DNA from: Motiliproteus sp041586615 | Lineage (GTDB): Bacteria; Pseudomonadota; Gammaproteobacteria; Pseudomonadales; Balneatricaceae | Reading direction: 5' to 3' | Assembly: GCA_041586615.1 (NCBI GenBank) | Contig: JBFGZS010000040.1 | Location: forward strand, 1 to 42,109 | DNA length: 42,109 nt | In this document: piece after piece, positions 25,776-33,817 of the stretch | Numbering within the stretch: position 1 is the stretch's first letter | Layout of the letters: each line of letters begins with the position of its first letter | Position numbers and translations under genes: made by a program | The notes under the pieces: model-generated | The model's database searches: none | Seen by the model: only the letters and a program-made list of their open reading frames with translations | Told to the model about the DNA's origin: nothing

Positions 25776-25837
25776 TGTCCGTTATTCAGGACAGCTTTCA
25801 ATGCTGTCGGAGAATAATCTGTCCTGGCAGCAGGACA
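25776..25837. promoter_or_regulatory. Paired TGTCC-N8-GGACA inverted repeats, candidate activator sites
   Basis: Two copies of TGTCC-N8-GGACA lie at 25776-25793 and 25820-25837, centres 44 bp apart, close to four helical turns. The second extends to CTGTCCTG/CAGGACAG. An additional half-site-like TGTCC occurs at 25756-25760, inside the end of the regulator gene. The position, 170-230 bp before the TRAP start, is typical of upstream activator sites for sigma54 regulators. Confidence 0.65.
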
Positions 25838-25930
25838 GATCCGCTTTCTTCTTCGATCGACATGGTTTAAATGGTTGATTTATAGGTGTTTGATTTCTGT
25901 CGTTGTTTGTGTTCTGGTGTGTAGGCAAAG

Positions 25931-25946
25931 GGCTGGTCAGAGGCAG
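25931..25946 (+). promoter_or_regulatory. Weak sigma54-type promoter candidate for the TRAP operon
   Basis: GG at 25931-25932 and GC at 25943-25944 are separated by 10 bases, the required -24/-12 spacing. The flanking bases (GGGCTGG and AGGCAG) match the TGGCACG/TTGCA consensus poorly. It lies about 60 nt before the dctP-like start. No better GG-N10-GC site was found in the 240-nt gap. Confidence 0.25.
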
Positions 25947-26003
25947 ATACAATGACTGTCCGCCGGGCTGGCAGAGCAACGACCCCAGAAGAAGGATAAC
26001 AAA

Positions 26004-27089
26004 ATGTCGATGAAAAAGAAGCTGTTGAACATGAGCTACGGGCTGGCTACGGCCGCTGTACTGTCTGCCAGCCTGCTGAGCGCTCCGGCCACAGCATCTG
26101 AAAAGGTGCGTTGGCAGGTGCCGCTGGCATTTCCGTCCCACCTCGTGGGTTTGACCACGCCGGTTAAACACCTGTCTGAGTCCCTGAGTGCGATTTCCGG
26201 GGGTGCTGTCACGTTACGCTATTACGAGCCGGGTGAATTGGTGCCACCCTTTGAGATTATGGATGCGGTGAGCTCCGGCAAGTACCCCGCGGGCTACACC
26301 TGGGTTGGGTACGATCAGGGCACTATTCCGGCCCTGCCGCTGTATTCAGGGTCGCCGTTCAGTATGGAGCCGCCGGCCTACTTGGCCTGGTATTACGAGG
26401 GCGATGGTAAAAAATTGCTGGAAGAGATCTACGATGCGCGCAATATCCACCCCATGCTGTGCAGTATCATCGGCCCGGAAGGTGCTGGTTGGTTTAAGAA
26501 GTCGATAACCGACTTAAAGGACTTCGACGGTCTGCGTATCCGTTTCGCCGGCATCGGCGGCAAGGTACTTGAGCAACTGGGGGCTTCGGTCACCATGGTG
26601 CCCGGTGCCGAGATTTTCCAGGCGCTGGAACGCAACACCATCGACGCCACCGAGTTCTCTCAGCCCGCCATTGACAAGATGCTAGGTCTCGATCAAATCG
26701 TGAAAAACTACATCATGCCCGGCTGGCACCAGACGCTGACCACTTCGCACCTGCTGGTGAACAAGGATGTGTGGAACAAGCTCAAGCCCGAAACCCGCGC
26801 GTTGGTGGAGATGGGCTGTGAATCCGCTACCCTAAAGGGTTTCGCACAGAGTGAATGGGCCCAGCCGACCGCCTTGCGCGATTATGAAAAAGAGGGTGTA
26901 ACGGCCCAGGTACTGCCCGAGCCGGTGCTGCGTGAACTGCAAAAGGTCACCGACAAAGTGCTGGATGAAATGGCCGCCAAGGACAAGATGTTCAAGCGGG
27001 TACTCACCAGTCAGCGTACGTTTATGGAGCACCATTCCATCTGGCACGGCAAGGGCTACCTGCCGCGCGATTTCTACCAGTACGACTAG
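26004..27089 (+). CDS. TRAP transporter solute-binding protein (DctP/TakP-like)
   Basis: The 361-residue periplasmic protein has a signal peptide with cleavage near ATA-SE. DctP-family features include EKVRWQVPLAFPSHLVGLTT, TLRYYEPGELVPPFEIMDAV, WFKKSITDLKDFDGLRIRFA and TMVPGAEIFQALERNTIDATEF. The last holds the region that contacts ligand carboxylates. It resembles TakP-like proteins that bind alpha-keto acids, but the ligand is not certain. It begins a TRAP operon behind a sigma54-type activator gene. A 188-nt gap carrying a repeat element separates it from the small permease, unusual in such operons. High output of the binding protein relative to the permeases is the likely effect. Confidence 0.93.
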   Translation: MSMKKKLLNMSYGLATAAVLSASLLSAPATASEKVRWQVPLAFPSHLVGLTTPVKHLSESLSAISGGAVTLRYYEPGELVPPFEIMDAVSSGKYPAGYTWVGYDQGTIPALPLYSGSPFSMEPPAYLAWYYEGDGKKLLEEIYDARNIHPMLCSIIGPEGAGWFKKSITDLKDFDGLRIRFAGIGGKVLEQLGASVTMVPGAEIFQALERNTIDATEFSQPAIDKMLGLDQIVKNYIMPGWHQTLTTSHLLVNKDVWNKLKPETRALVEMGCESATLKGFAQSEWAQPTALRDYEKEGVTAQVLPEPVLRELQKVTDKVLDEMAAKDKMFKRVLTSQRTFMEHHSIWHGKGYLPRDFYQYD

Positions 27090-27093
27090 GCTG

Positions 27094-27258
27094 TTAACCG
27101 GCCATCCAATACCGACCCGTTCGGTATTGGGTGGCGACAAGGCCAGCGCATGTCCGTTCTTGTTTTACGTGGCTTTATGCCATGGCGGTTCAGTCTATTA
27201 AGGCGAGGCTTTTTGCTCGGTATAAGTTGCCGCCTTAATAGCTGCCGCCTTAATAGCC
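27094..27258 (+). repeat. Dispersed structured repeat, long copy D (inside the TRAP operon)
   Basis: It begins TTAACCGGCC five bases after the dctP stop. GCCATCCAATACCGA (27101-27115) pairs with TCGGTATTGGGTGGC (27121-27135) as a 15-bp stem with a single G-U. Then come acaaggccagcgca, a CGTGGC-like hairpin around tttat (with one change, gccatg), ggcggttcag, tattaaggcgagg, ttgctcggtataagttgccg and two gccgccttaatag ends. Confidence 0.85.
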
Positions 27259-27325
27259 ATCCAGTGGCAGGCCCGGCGTGGACGGCGCCTGCCTTTTCTC
27301 TTTCTACTGGTTTAGCGAGGTTCAT

Positions 27326-27925
27326 GTGACTGAACACAGTAATTCTATCGAAGCCGGGCCCAGTGAGCTGCCGACCAACAGTCTCTCCCGACTGCTGGAC
27401 AGTATTGTGGTGGCGGTGGGCCGGCTCAGTTCCTGGCTGTGGCTAGCGGTACTGATCGTGGTGCTGACCAACGTCTTCAGCCGCTTCGTGCTTGCAGCAG
27501 GATCCATCGCGTTGGAAGAGTTGTCCTGGCACCTATTCGGTATCGCTATGATGCTGACGCTGGGTTACGCAGTGGTGCGTGATGACCATGTGCGGGTAGA
27601 CGTCCTGCGGGAAAAATTCTCACTGCGCACTCAGGCGATTATCGAGTTGGCCGGCATACTGTTGTTGGCCCTGCCCATTGTCTTTTTAATGATCGACGCC
27701 CTTATTCCGTACGCCTATAAGGCTTTCGTTTATAACGAGCGGTCCCAGGCACCGAGCGGCCTACCGTATCGCTTTATCTTCAAAAGCGCTCTTTCCCTGG
27801 GTCTTATTCTAGTCGCCATAGCGCTGTTCTCCAGAGCCCTACGCTGCATGACGCTGCTGTTCGGCTTTCTCCGTTCTACAGCCATGCCCGGCAACAGTAG
27901 CAATAGCGACCACCCCCATCCCTGA
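27326..27925 (+). CDS. TRAP transporter small permease (DctQ-like)
   Basis: I favour GTG 27326 (VTEHSNSIEAG, with GAGG five bases upstream), giving 199 residues. A longer frame from a GTG at 27278 would begin inside sequence following the repeat and has no RBS. Four hydrophobic helices and the DctQ landmarks are present: NVFSRFVLAAGSIALEELSW, FGIAMMLTLGYAVVRDDHVRVDV and a late SALSLGLILVAIALF. It stabilises the large permease in the inner membrane. The C-terminal tail (NSSNSDHPHP) is short and variable. It lies 18 nt before the DctM gene, so those two are tightly coupled. Confidence 0.9.
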   Translation: MTEHSNSIEAGPSELPTNSLSRLLDSIVVAVGRLSSWLWLAVLIVVLTNVFSRFVLAAGSIALEELSWHLFGIAMMLTLGYAVVRDDHVRVDVLREKFSLRTQAIIELAGILLLALPIVFLMIDALIPYAYKAFVYNERSQAPSGLPYRFIFKSALSLGLILVAIALFSRALRCMTLLFGFLRSTAMPGNSSNSDHPHP

Positions 27926-27943
27926 CTCATGAGGTAGCTGTTC

Positions 27944-29314
27944 ATGGAATTAGAACCCCTTCTTGTTATGGCCATGTTCGCCAGTTTTATGGTGCTGTTG
28001 TTGCTGGGCTTTCCGGTGGCTTGGTCGCTGGCGGGCATCGGTCTAATATTTGCCGCGTTGGGCCATGTTATGGTCGAACAGTTTGACGCCAATCTCTGGT
28101 TTACCTGGAATGGCACCATTGGTGTGCTGGACGCGCGTATCTATGGCATCGTGGCCAACGAACTGATGGTGGCGCTGCCATTGTTTATTTTTATGGGCAT
28201 CATGCTCGATCGCTCTGGCATTGCCGAAAAGCTGATGCACAGCCTGGTGCGGGTGCTCGGCCCCTTGCGCGGGGGCTATGCCATTACCGTCGTGATTGTC
28301 GGCGTTTTACTGGCGGCGTCCACCGGCATTGTGGGTGCCTCGGTGGTGCTGCTCGGCATGCTGTCCCTTGGGCCCATGATGCAGGCGAATTACAATAAAT
28401 CCCTGGCCGTAGGTACGGCCTGCTCGGTGGGTACCTTAGGTATTTTGGTACCGCCGAGCATCATGTTGGTGTTGATGGCAGACCGCCTGGGTACGTCCGC
28501 AGCGTCGGTCGGTAAGTTGTTTATGGGCGCGCTGATCCCCGGTCTGATGCTGGCGGGTATGTATATCCTCTACATCGTCGTGTTGTCTTGGCTGAAAAAA
28601 GATATGGCACCGGCACCGAAACACCACGACCGCCTCGACGGGAAAGCGTTGCTAGGTGTGTTCATGGCGGTCGTACCACCGATGGTTTTGATCCTGGCGG
28701 TGCTGGGCTCCATTTTCTTAGGTATTGCCACCACGACCGAGGCTTCCGCGGTGGGTGCTGCCGGTGCCTTGCTGATGGCGCTGTTGAGTCGTCGGCTGAA
28801 TCTAGCAGTCCTGAAAGAATCCCTGTATCAGACCAGTCGAACCACCGCCTTTATTTTCGGCATTTTTATCGGTGCGACTGTGTTTGCCTCCGTGCTGCGC
28901 GGCTTGGGCGGGGATGATGTGATCCGTGAAGCCATTACCGGCTTGCCGTTTGGCACCACCGGCACACTGCTGATTATTTTGTTTATCACCTTCCTGCTGG
29001 GCTTTTTCCTCGACTGGGTGGAAATTACCCTGATTATCCTGCCGCTGGTGGCGCCTGTGGTGTTTTCCATGGGGGTTGAGCCGGTGTGGTTTGCCGTCAT
29101 GTTCGCTATCTGCCTGCAAACCTCCTTCCTTACACCGCCGGTGGGTTTTGCCCTGTTCTACATCAAGGGCGTATGCCCGCCGGAAATCACCACCCGTCAT
29201 ATCTACCTGGGGGTCTTGCCCTTTATCGCTCTGCAGCTGCTGGGGCTGGCGCTGGTGTTCTGGTTTGAGCCCCTGGCCACCTGGTTGCCGAATGAAGTCT
29301 ATGGCGGTCACTGA
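27944..29314 (+). CDS. TRAP transporter large permease (DctM-like)
   Basis: This 456-residue membrane protein of the DctM/DedA-like TRAP family has about 12 helices. Landmarks are LLLLGFPVAWSLAGIGLIFA, MVALPLFIFMGIMLDRSGIAEKL, ASTGIVGASVVLLGMLSLG, ILVPPSIMLVLMADRLG and, at the end, FAICLQTSFLTPPVGFALFY. It forms the ion-coupled translocation unit of the transporter. It is last in the operon. The long hairpin at 29353-29388 and the hairpin at 29499-29524 follow it. Confidence 0.95.
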   Translation: MELEPLLVMAMFASFMVLLLLGFPVAWSLAGIGLIFAALGHVMVEQFDANLWFTWNGTIGVLDARIYGIVANELMVALPLFIFMGIMLDRSGIAEKLMHSLVRVLGPLRGGYAITVVIVGVLLAASTGIVGASVVLLGMLSLGPMMQANYNKSLAVGTACSVGTLGILVPPSIMLVLMADRLGTSAASVGKLFMGALIPGLMLAGMYILYIVVLSWLKKDMAPAPKHHDRLDGKALLGVFMAVVPPMVLILAVLGSIFLGIATTTEASAVGAAGALLMALLSRRLNLAVLKESLYQTSRTTAFIFGIFIGATVFASVLRGLGGDDVIREAITGLPFGTTGTLLIILFITFLLGFFLDWVEITLIILPLVAPVVFSMGVEPVWFAVMFAICLQTSFLTPPVGFALFYIKGVCPPEITTRHIYLGVLPFIALQLLGLALVFWFEPLATWLPNEVYGGH

Positions 29315-29343
29315 CCCAGTACGCAACAGGGAGAAAGCTATTA

Positions 29344-29388
29344 TTAACCGGGCCTCAAAATACCGATCCATTATTCGGTATTTTGAGG
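29344..29388 (+). repeat. Dispersed structured repeat, 5' hairpin copy E
   Basis: TTAACCGGGCC is followed by a perfect 14-bp stem, CCTCAAAATACCGA (29353-29366) with TCGGTATTTTGAGG (29375-29388), around an 8-nt loop. Compared with copy D the stem has paired substitutions that keep the base pairing. It is followed by ataaggccggcgcc, as in the long copies, and then ends. It may serve as the 3' end of the TRAP mRNA. Confidence 0.8.
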
Positions 29389-29498
29389 GCGATAAGGCCG
29401 GCGCCCTGGTAGGGCTATTGTCGAGCAGTAGTCCGCAAAGGTGCCAGGGTATTGGTGGCTGATCTCGGCCAGAGTGGTGCTGATTAGGCGCAGCGGTC

Positions 29499-29524
29499 CC
29501 TCGTGACCGCTGCCGGTCACGAGG
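29499..29524. terminator. 11-bp perfect hairpin between convergent genes
   Basis: CCTCGTGACCG (29499-29509) pairs with CGGTCACGAGG (29514-29524) around CTGC. It lies between the converging TRAP and M20 genes. There is no T-run on either side, so it may act as a stabilising 3' structure or bidirectional barrier and not as a classical terminator. Confidence 0.45.
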
Positions 29525-29605
29525 TCATGGTAGAGGATGATAAGCCGGTACCGGGCGACCGGGCAGTGCCTAGACTGCCGTTAGTCGCCCATCGAGGCGC
29601 GCGGA

Positions 29606-30910
29606 TCAGCGGCCCAAATATCCCAGCGTTGCCGAAACCATGGCACCGATTCCGGCCTTAAGCGTGGCGTTATGGCCGGGTGCATAGTAGGGGGAATGCG
29701 GCATATCCAGATGGCTCATCTTGGCCGCGACGCTCTGCCCCGGGGTGTTGAGCCAGCGTTGTGAGCTTGTTGCCCCCAGGAACCAGTAGACATAGGGTAT
29801 ATCGTCGCCTTTGAACCCCCCAGCTTCGGCGTTACCGAAGTAAGGAAAGTCTTCGCTGCCATTGAGCCGGGGCATGTCGTACAGTCCGGTTTCGCCGAAG
29901 TACTCGGCATGGATCTGGCGCACGCGGTCGACACTGTGCGGATCATTGTTGAGTGTGATGGTTTCCGTCAGTACACGAAATTCCGGTTCCTTCGGCGAGC
30001 GGCCCGCGTCGCATTCGGCGCGGATAATGCGTTCGATAGCCGCCAGGACTTGACGATGCAGTTCATCGTCGAAGCTGCGCACATTGATCTCGAGCTCCGC
30101 AGAGTGTGGAATGACGTTACCCTGGGTGCCTGCATGCAGCTTGCCCACGGTGACAACAACGGTCTCGCTCGGTGGGACTTCACGGGAAACAATCGTCTGC
30201 AGACGGGTGACAATATGTGCTGCGATCACCACGGGATCTACGGTTTGGGCGGGCATGGAACCATGCCCGCCGTTGCCGTGTACGGTCACCCCGAGGGTGG
30301 TGGCGGCGGCCATGGCTTGGCCCTGGATATGCCCGACGGTACCGGCCAGAGCCGGCATATTGTGTTGACCAAACACGATGTCCGGGCGCGCAAAGCGTTC
30401 GTACAGACCATCATCGAGCATGGCTTGAGCGCCACCGAAGATCTCTTCCGCCGGCTGGCAGACCACCATAAGGGTTCCCTGCCAGTGTTCTCTGAGTTTG
30501 ATCAGTACGCTGGCGGCCCCGACCAAGCAGCTGCTATGGAGGTCGTGCCCGCAGGCATGCATGACGGGCACGCGCTCACCGCTCGGGGTTTCGGCGGTCA
30601 CACAACTGGCAAAGTCCAGACCGGTCTGCTCTTTGATGGGCAAGGCATCCATATCGCCGCGTAACATTACCGTAGGGCCATCGCCATTGCGGAGCAGGCC
30701 GACGACGCCGGTTTGGCCGACACCTCGGGTGACCTCGAACCCCTGGGCTTCCAGGGCGTCGGCCAGTTTGCTGCTGGTATTGAACTCCTGGAAGGGGAGT
30801 TCCGGGTGTTGGTGCAGGTCGCAATAGAGACTGTGAACACCGTCGTAGACGTGTTCGATCTGGTCATCAATAGCGGTCTTCAGCGTGGTGATAATTTGAT
30901 GGTTCGACAT
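29606..30910 (-). CDS. M20-family amidohydrolase (hippurate hydrolase/HipO-like)
   Basis: The 434-residue metallohydrolase belongs to the M20D group, which cleaves N-acyl or aminoacyl amides. Visible metal and catalytic residues are in DLHQHPELPFQE, GDMDALP (about 86-91), HACGHD at 118-123 and EE at 155-156 (CQPAEEIFGG). SPYYAPGHN lies near the C-terminus. The middle holds the dimerisation domain (GNGGHGSMPAQTVDP). There is no signal peptide. It is 33 nt behind an SSS symporter and probably hydrolyses the amide that the symporter imports. AllC-type allantoate amidohydrolases are also M20, but this sequence follows the hippurate/IAA-conjugate type, so it should not be taken to fill the missing allantoate step. 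Confidence 0.9.
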   Translation of the reverse strand: MSNHQIITTLKTAIDDQIEHVYDGVHSLYCDLHQHPELPFQEFNTSSKLADALEAQGFEVTRGVGQTGVVGLLRNGDGPTVMLRGDMDALPIKEQTGLDFASCVTAETPSGERVPVMHACGHDLHSSCLVGAASVLIKLREHWQGTLMVVCQPAEEIFGGAQAMLDDGLYERFARPDIVFGQHNMPALAGTVGHIQGQAMAAATTLGVTVHGNGGHGSMPAQTVDPVVIAAHIVTRLQTIVSREVPPSETVVVTVGKLHAGTQGNVIPHSAELEINVRSFDDELHRQVLAAIERIIRAECDAGRSPKEPEFRVLTETITLNNDPHSVDRVRQIHAEYFGETGLYDMPRLNGSEDFPYFGNAEAGGFKGDDIPYVYWFLGATSSQRWLNTPGQSVAAKMSHLDMPHSPYYAPGHNATLKAGIGAMVSATLGYLGR

Positions 30911-30943
30911 AAATAACTCCGTAGTATGATCCCTGGGTTATGC

Positions 30944-32395
30944 TTAGGCGCGGGCGCTAGGTACACGGGGTGCTTGCGTCACCAGCTGCTGGCAGAGGAA
31001 TACCGAAGCCAGGTTGGCGGCGAGGCCCCAGACACCGGCGTGCCAGCCCAAGGGCGAATCGATTAGGAAATCGAAGATCAGGAAGACGGCGCTGCCGACG
31101 ATGACCCCCACCGATACGCTGGCAAGTTTCAGCTTCGGTAAGAACAGGGCGCCCATTATCATGGGGAACAGCTGCACGATAAGGCCATAGGCCCCGAGTA
31201 ACATCAGCACCAAGGAAGAGGGGTTGACCAAGGCGATAACATAAGCCACCAGCGAGAGGCCAACAACACTCCAGCGGGTCGCGGAAACGGCGGCCTGGTC
31301 ACTGGCGTTGCGCATCAGGGTGGTGCCGAGTACATCACGCACCAATACCGTGGCCGCCGTATGCGCCAGGTTGGCTCCGGTAGACATCGCGGCTGCAAGT
31401 GCACCGGAGAGCATCAGCCCGATAATCCAGGGTGAAAAGTCCGCAACCTCCATCACCAGTTTCAGCAGCACGGTGTCGGCACGCTCCAGGGGCGTATCAG
31501 CGAAAGCCAGAATACCGGCGAAGCCGATGAACAGCAGAGGGACGATCAGATACGCATACAGGGGGTACAACACGCTGACGCGACGCAGGCTTCGACCGCT
31601 GTCGGCAGAATAGAACTTCATAAACAGGTGCGGCCACATGGCCCCGCCGAAAGCGCTGATAAGGATGGCCGTGCTGAAGGCTCCCCAGCCCATGCCGGTA
31701 GCGCCGGGCATCGTCAGATACTCAGGCATGTGCAGCTGGATCTGAGAGAACATCTCAGTCACACCGCCATAGAGCCGATCGGGTACTGCCAGTCCCAGAA
31801 ACCAGGCGATACCGATCATCATGATGCCCTGCATCAGATTGGTCCAGCCGATGCCACTTAAACCACTGCAGAACACATAGGCAGCGACAACCAGAAACGC
31901 CAGCAGGGAGCCCAGCCAGAAGGGGACCAGGCCATCGGTGGCCGCCTGGAACAGCAAACCGGCACCGGCAATCTGGATGGTCAGGTAGGGTAGCATCGCT
32001 ACGACGCCAATGATGCCGGCGATCACCCCCAGCGGCTTGCTGCCGTAATGGTCGGCGAGCAGGTCGCCCTGGGTCAGGTAGCCCTTTTCCCGGCCCAGTT
32101 CGGCGACGCGCGGTCCCATGGACCAGATGATAATCGGTACCAGTGACAGATAGGCGAGGATATAAAAGGCCGGGGAGCCGTGTTTGTAGGCCCAACCGGG
32201 CGCGCCTAGGAAGGCGAAGGCGGAAAAGATCTCTGCACCCAGGATAAAGAACAGGAGTACCACGCCGACATGACGCCCACCCGCAACATAACCCTCGAGG
32301 CTTGAGCTCTCCTGGGAGCGAGAGCGTAATCCGACCCACAGCACCATCGCCAGGTAGGCCAGCGTGATCCCGGTAACAATGATGGAATTAGGCAT
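30944..32395 (-). CDS. Sodium:solute symporter (SSS family)
   Basis: I choose ATG 32395 (MPNSIIVTG), with GGAGG eight bases upstream. The upstream ATG at 32410 is part of that RBS region. The start overlaps the end of the DUF3311 gene by 8 nt, as usual for this pair. The 483-residue protein has about 13 helices and SSS landmarks: GYVAGGRHVGVVLLFFILGAEIFSAFAFLGAPGWAY, WPHLFMKFYSADSGRSLRR and SGALAAAMSTGANLAHTAA, which forms part of the sodium site. Homologues with a DUF3311 partner carry monocarboxylates or pantothenate-like acids. Linkage to an M20 hydrolase suggests an N-acylated or carboxylated amide as substrate. Confidence 0.92.
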   Translation of the reverse strand: MPNSIIVTGITLAYLAMVLWVGLRSRSQESSSLEGYVAGGRHVGVVLLFFILGAEIFSAFAFLGAPGWAYKHGSPAFYILAYLSLVPIIIWSMGPRVAELGREKGYLTQGDLLADHYGSKPLGVIAGIIGVVAMLPYLTIQIAGAGLLFQAATDGLVPFWLGSLLAFLVVAAYVFCSGLSGIGWTNLMQGIMMIGIAWFLGLAVPDRLYGGVTEMFSQIQLHMPEYLTMPGATGMGWGAFSTAILISAFGGAMWPHLFMKFYSADSGRSLRRVSVLYPLYAYLIVPLLFIGFAGILAFADTPLERADTVLLKLVMEVADFSPWIIGLMLSGALAAAMSTGANLAHTAATVLVRDVLGTTLMRNASDQAAVSATRWSVVGLSLVAYVIALVNPSSLVLMLLGAYGLIVQLFPMIMGALFLPKLKLASVSVGVIVGSAVFLIFDFLIDSPLGWHAGVWGLAANLASVFLCQQLVTQAPRVPSARA

Positions 32396-32600
32396 CGCGG
32401 CCACCTCCATGACGGACGAAATAAGCGATCGCCGTACCGATAAACAACACCAGTATCCACAGAACGTACCAGAACATCAGGAAGGGCAGACCCCAGACGA
32501 TGGGCTCTATGCGGTTGGCAATCAAGGCTCCTGGCCAGATCATGGCGAGGGTGCACAACGTAAAGTGCAAACCAACCAGAACGTGATAGGTTTTACTCAT
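32388..32600 (-). CDS. DUF3311-family small membrane protein
   Basis: The 70-residue protein has two hydrophobic helices and the IEPIVWGLPFLMFWYVLWIL segment typical of DUF3311. These proteins are regularly encoded just before SSS symporters and are presumed accessory subunits. TGGAG precedes the ATG. The gene overlaps the symporter start, supporting coupled translation. Confidence 0.9.
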   Translation of the reverse strand: MSKTYHVLVGLHFTLCTLAMIWPGALIANRIEPIVWGLPFLMFWYVLWILVLFIGTAIAYFVRHGGGRDA

Positions 32601-32682
32601 TCTAGACTCCAGACTCGGTGTACCGAGCGATTGTTATCATTATCGGTATACTCATTGTGGTTTAGCCAGAGCTATATAAAAA

Positions 32683-32697
32683 ATACTTATTTTGTAT
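32683..32697. promoter_or_regulatory. ATAC-N7-GTAT LysR-type binding site
   Basis: ATACTTATTTTGTAT fits the ATAC-N7-GTAT form of the T-N11-A motif known for BenM/CatM-like regulators. It lies 46 nt before the lysR start and within the divergent region serving the DUF3311/SSS/M20 operon. A weaker ATAC half-site at 32648-32651 may be the second site. Confidence 0.5.
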
Positions 32698-32742
32698 GGT
32701 TTCTATATAATTATTGTATCTCTGTGGGCGGTAGGTAGACGT

Positions 32743-33633
32743 ATGGATTTTCAGCAGCTGCAGTATTTTATAGCGGTGGTGGAGGAGGGCTCGGTGTCGG
32801 CGGCCAGCCGTCGTGTGCTCGTTGCACAGCCGGCGCTGACCCGTCAGATCCGGTTACTCGAAGAATCGCTCGAGTCACGTCTTTTCACCCGTCATGCACG
32901 TGGCATGCAGCTCACCATGGCAGGAAAAGTGCTGTATGAGGAAGCCCAGGAGCTGCTGAATCGCCGCGACCAGATCAAGGCGCGGCTGTCCTCCTTGAGT
33001 CGAGGGCTGACCGGTACATTGAGCCTGGGGGTCACGGTTACCCACTTATGGGTGCCGTTGGTCGGGCAGCTTCTCAGCCAATACCGTGAGCGCTACCCGA
33101 GTGTGGCGCTCGAGGTCTATCCCATGCTTTCCGGGCCGCAGCTCGAGCGACTGAGAGAAGGTAAGCTTGATGCCGGCATTCTTTACCTCGACGAGGAGGG
33201 GCAGCCGGGCCTGTCGACCCGACTGTTGCATCGTGATCAGCTGATTCTGGCGGTGCCCTCGACCTCACACTGGGTTCAGTCGCCTCCGCGTAGCTTAACC
33301 GAGCTTAAAAACGCGGACTTCATATGGGGCTTCCGTAACGCCTCGCCCGGGTACTTTGACCGTGTGCGAGCCCATTTCCAGCAACAGGATTTTAACCCGC
33401 GGATCGTGCAATACGGTGCGGATAATACGGCCATCCTGAGCATGGTGGCTGCCGGTTTGGGCATCACCATCGTCCCGGCAGCCAGCAGTTGGCATCCCAT
33501 GCCCGGTATTCACTTTATCCGACTCGATCAACTCGATAGTTGCGAAATGGCGCTGTGTTTCGCCTGGCGCCAGGACAATGATTCCTCGGCCCTGCATAAT
33601 ATGACCGACCTGATCAGCGTACCAGTCTGTTAA
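32743..33633 (+). CDS. LysR-family transcriptional regulator
   Basis: I choose ATG 32743 (MDFQQLQYF), the canonical LysR start; the frame opens earlier without support. The 296-residue protein has the N-terminal helix-turn-helix (FIAVVEEGSVSAASRRVLVA, QPALTRQIRLLEESL) and the two-lobed effector domain beginning near residue 90 (TGTLSLGVT). It is divergent from the DUF3311/SSS/M20 operon and is its likely regulator. Its TAA stop lies inside the TTAACCGGGC end of a repeat copy, so the C-terminus (ISVPVC) may have been trimmed or set by that insertion. Confidence 0.93.
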   Translation: MDFQQLQYFIAVVEEGSVSAASRRVLVAQPALTRQIRLLEESLESRLFTRHARGMQLTMAGKVLYEEAQELLNRRDQIKARLSSLSRGLTGTLSLGVTVTHLWVPLVGQLLSQYRERYPSVALEVYPMLSGPQLERLREGKLDAGILYLDEEGQPGLSTRLLHRDQLILAVPSTSHWVQSPPRSLTELKNADFIWGFRNASPGYFDRVRAHFQQQDFNPRIVQYGADNTAILSMVAAGLGITIVPAASSWHPMPGIHFIRLDQLDSCEMALCFAWRQDNDSSALHNMTDLISVPVC

Positions 33634-33703
33634 CCGGGCATTAAAATACCGACCCGTTCGGTTTTTGATTTATTGCTCGGTAGTAAGCTGTCGTCCTACT
33701 ATA
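33630..33703 (+). repeat. Dispersed structured repeat, deleted copy F
   Basis: It starts with TTAACCGGGCATTAAAATACC GACCCGTTCGG-type sequence and jumps to ttgctcggtagtaagctg and tcgtcctactata, matching the two ends of the long copies with the middle deleted. The first TTAA contains the lysR stop codon. Confidence 0.75.
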
Positions 33704-33704
33704 T

Positions 33705-33775
33705 CGGCTTAGAAAATCAGTACGTCGGCTTAGAAAATCAGTACGTCAGCTTAGATAATCAGTACGCTTAGAAAT
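33705..33775. repeat. 21-bp tandem repeat, about 3.4 copies
   Basis: The unit cggcttagaaaatcagtacg t is repeated at 33705, 33726 and 33747 with small changes (cagcttagataatcag in the third), then a partial cgcttagaaat. It directly follows repeat copy F, downstream of lysR. A 12-base G run follows at 33805-33816. Confidence 0.85.
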
Positions 33776-33817
33776 ACCGCCGGCCTGTACGGGGCGCGGC
33801 GGTCGGGGGGGGGGGGC

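Noticed and set aside
27278..27325. Longer DctQ N-terminus starting at GTG 27278
   Set aside because: It starts just after repeat-derived sequence without an RBS and adds residues atypical for DctQ.
29606..30910. M20 hydrolase as the missing allantoate amidohydrolase
   Set aside because: Its motifs follow the hippurate/IAA-conjugate M20D group and it is operonic with an SSS symporter under a LysR regulator, away from puuE/allA.
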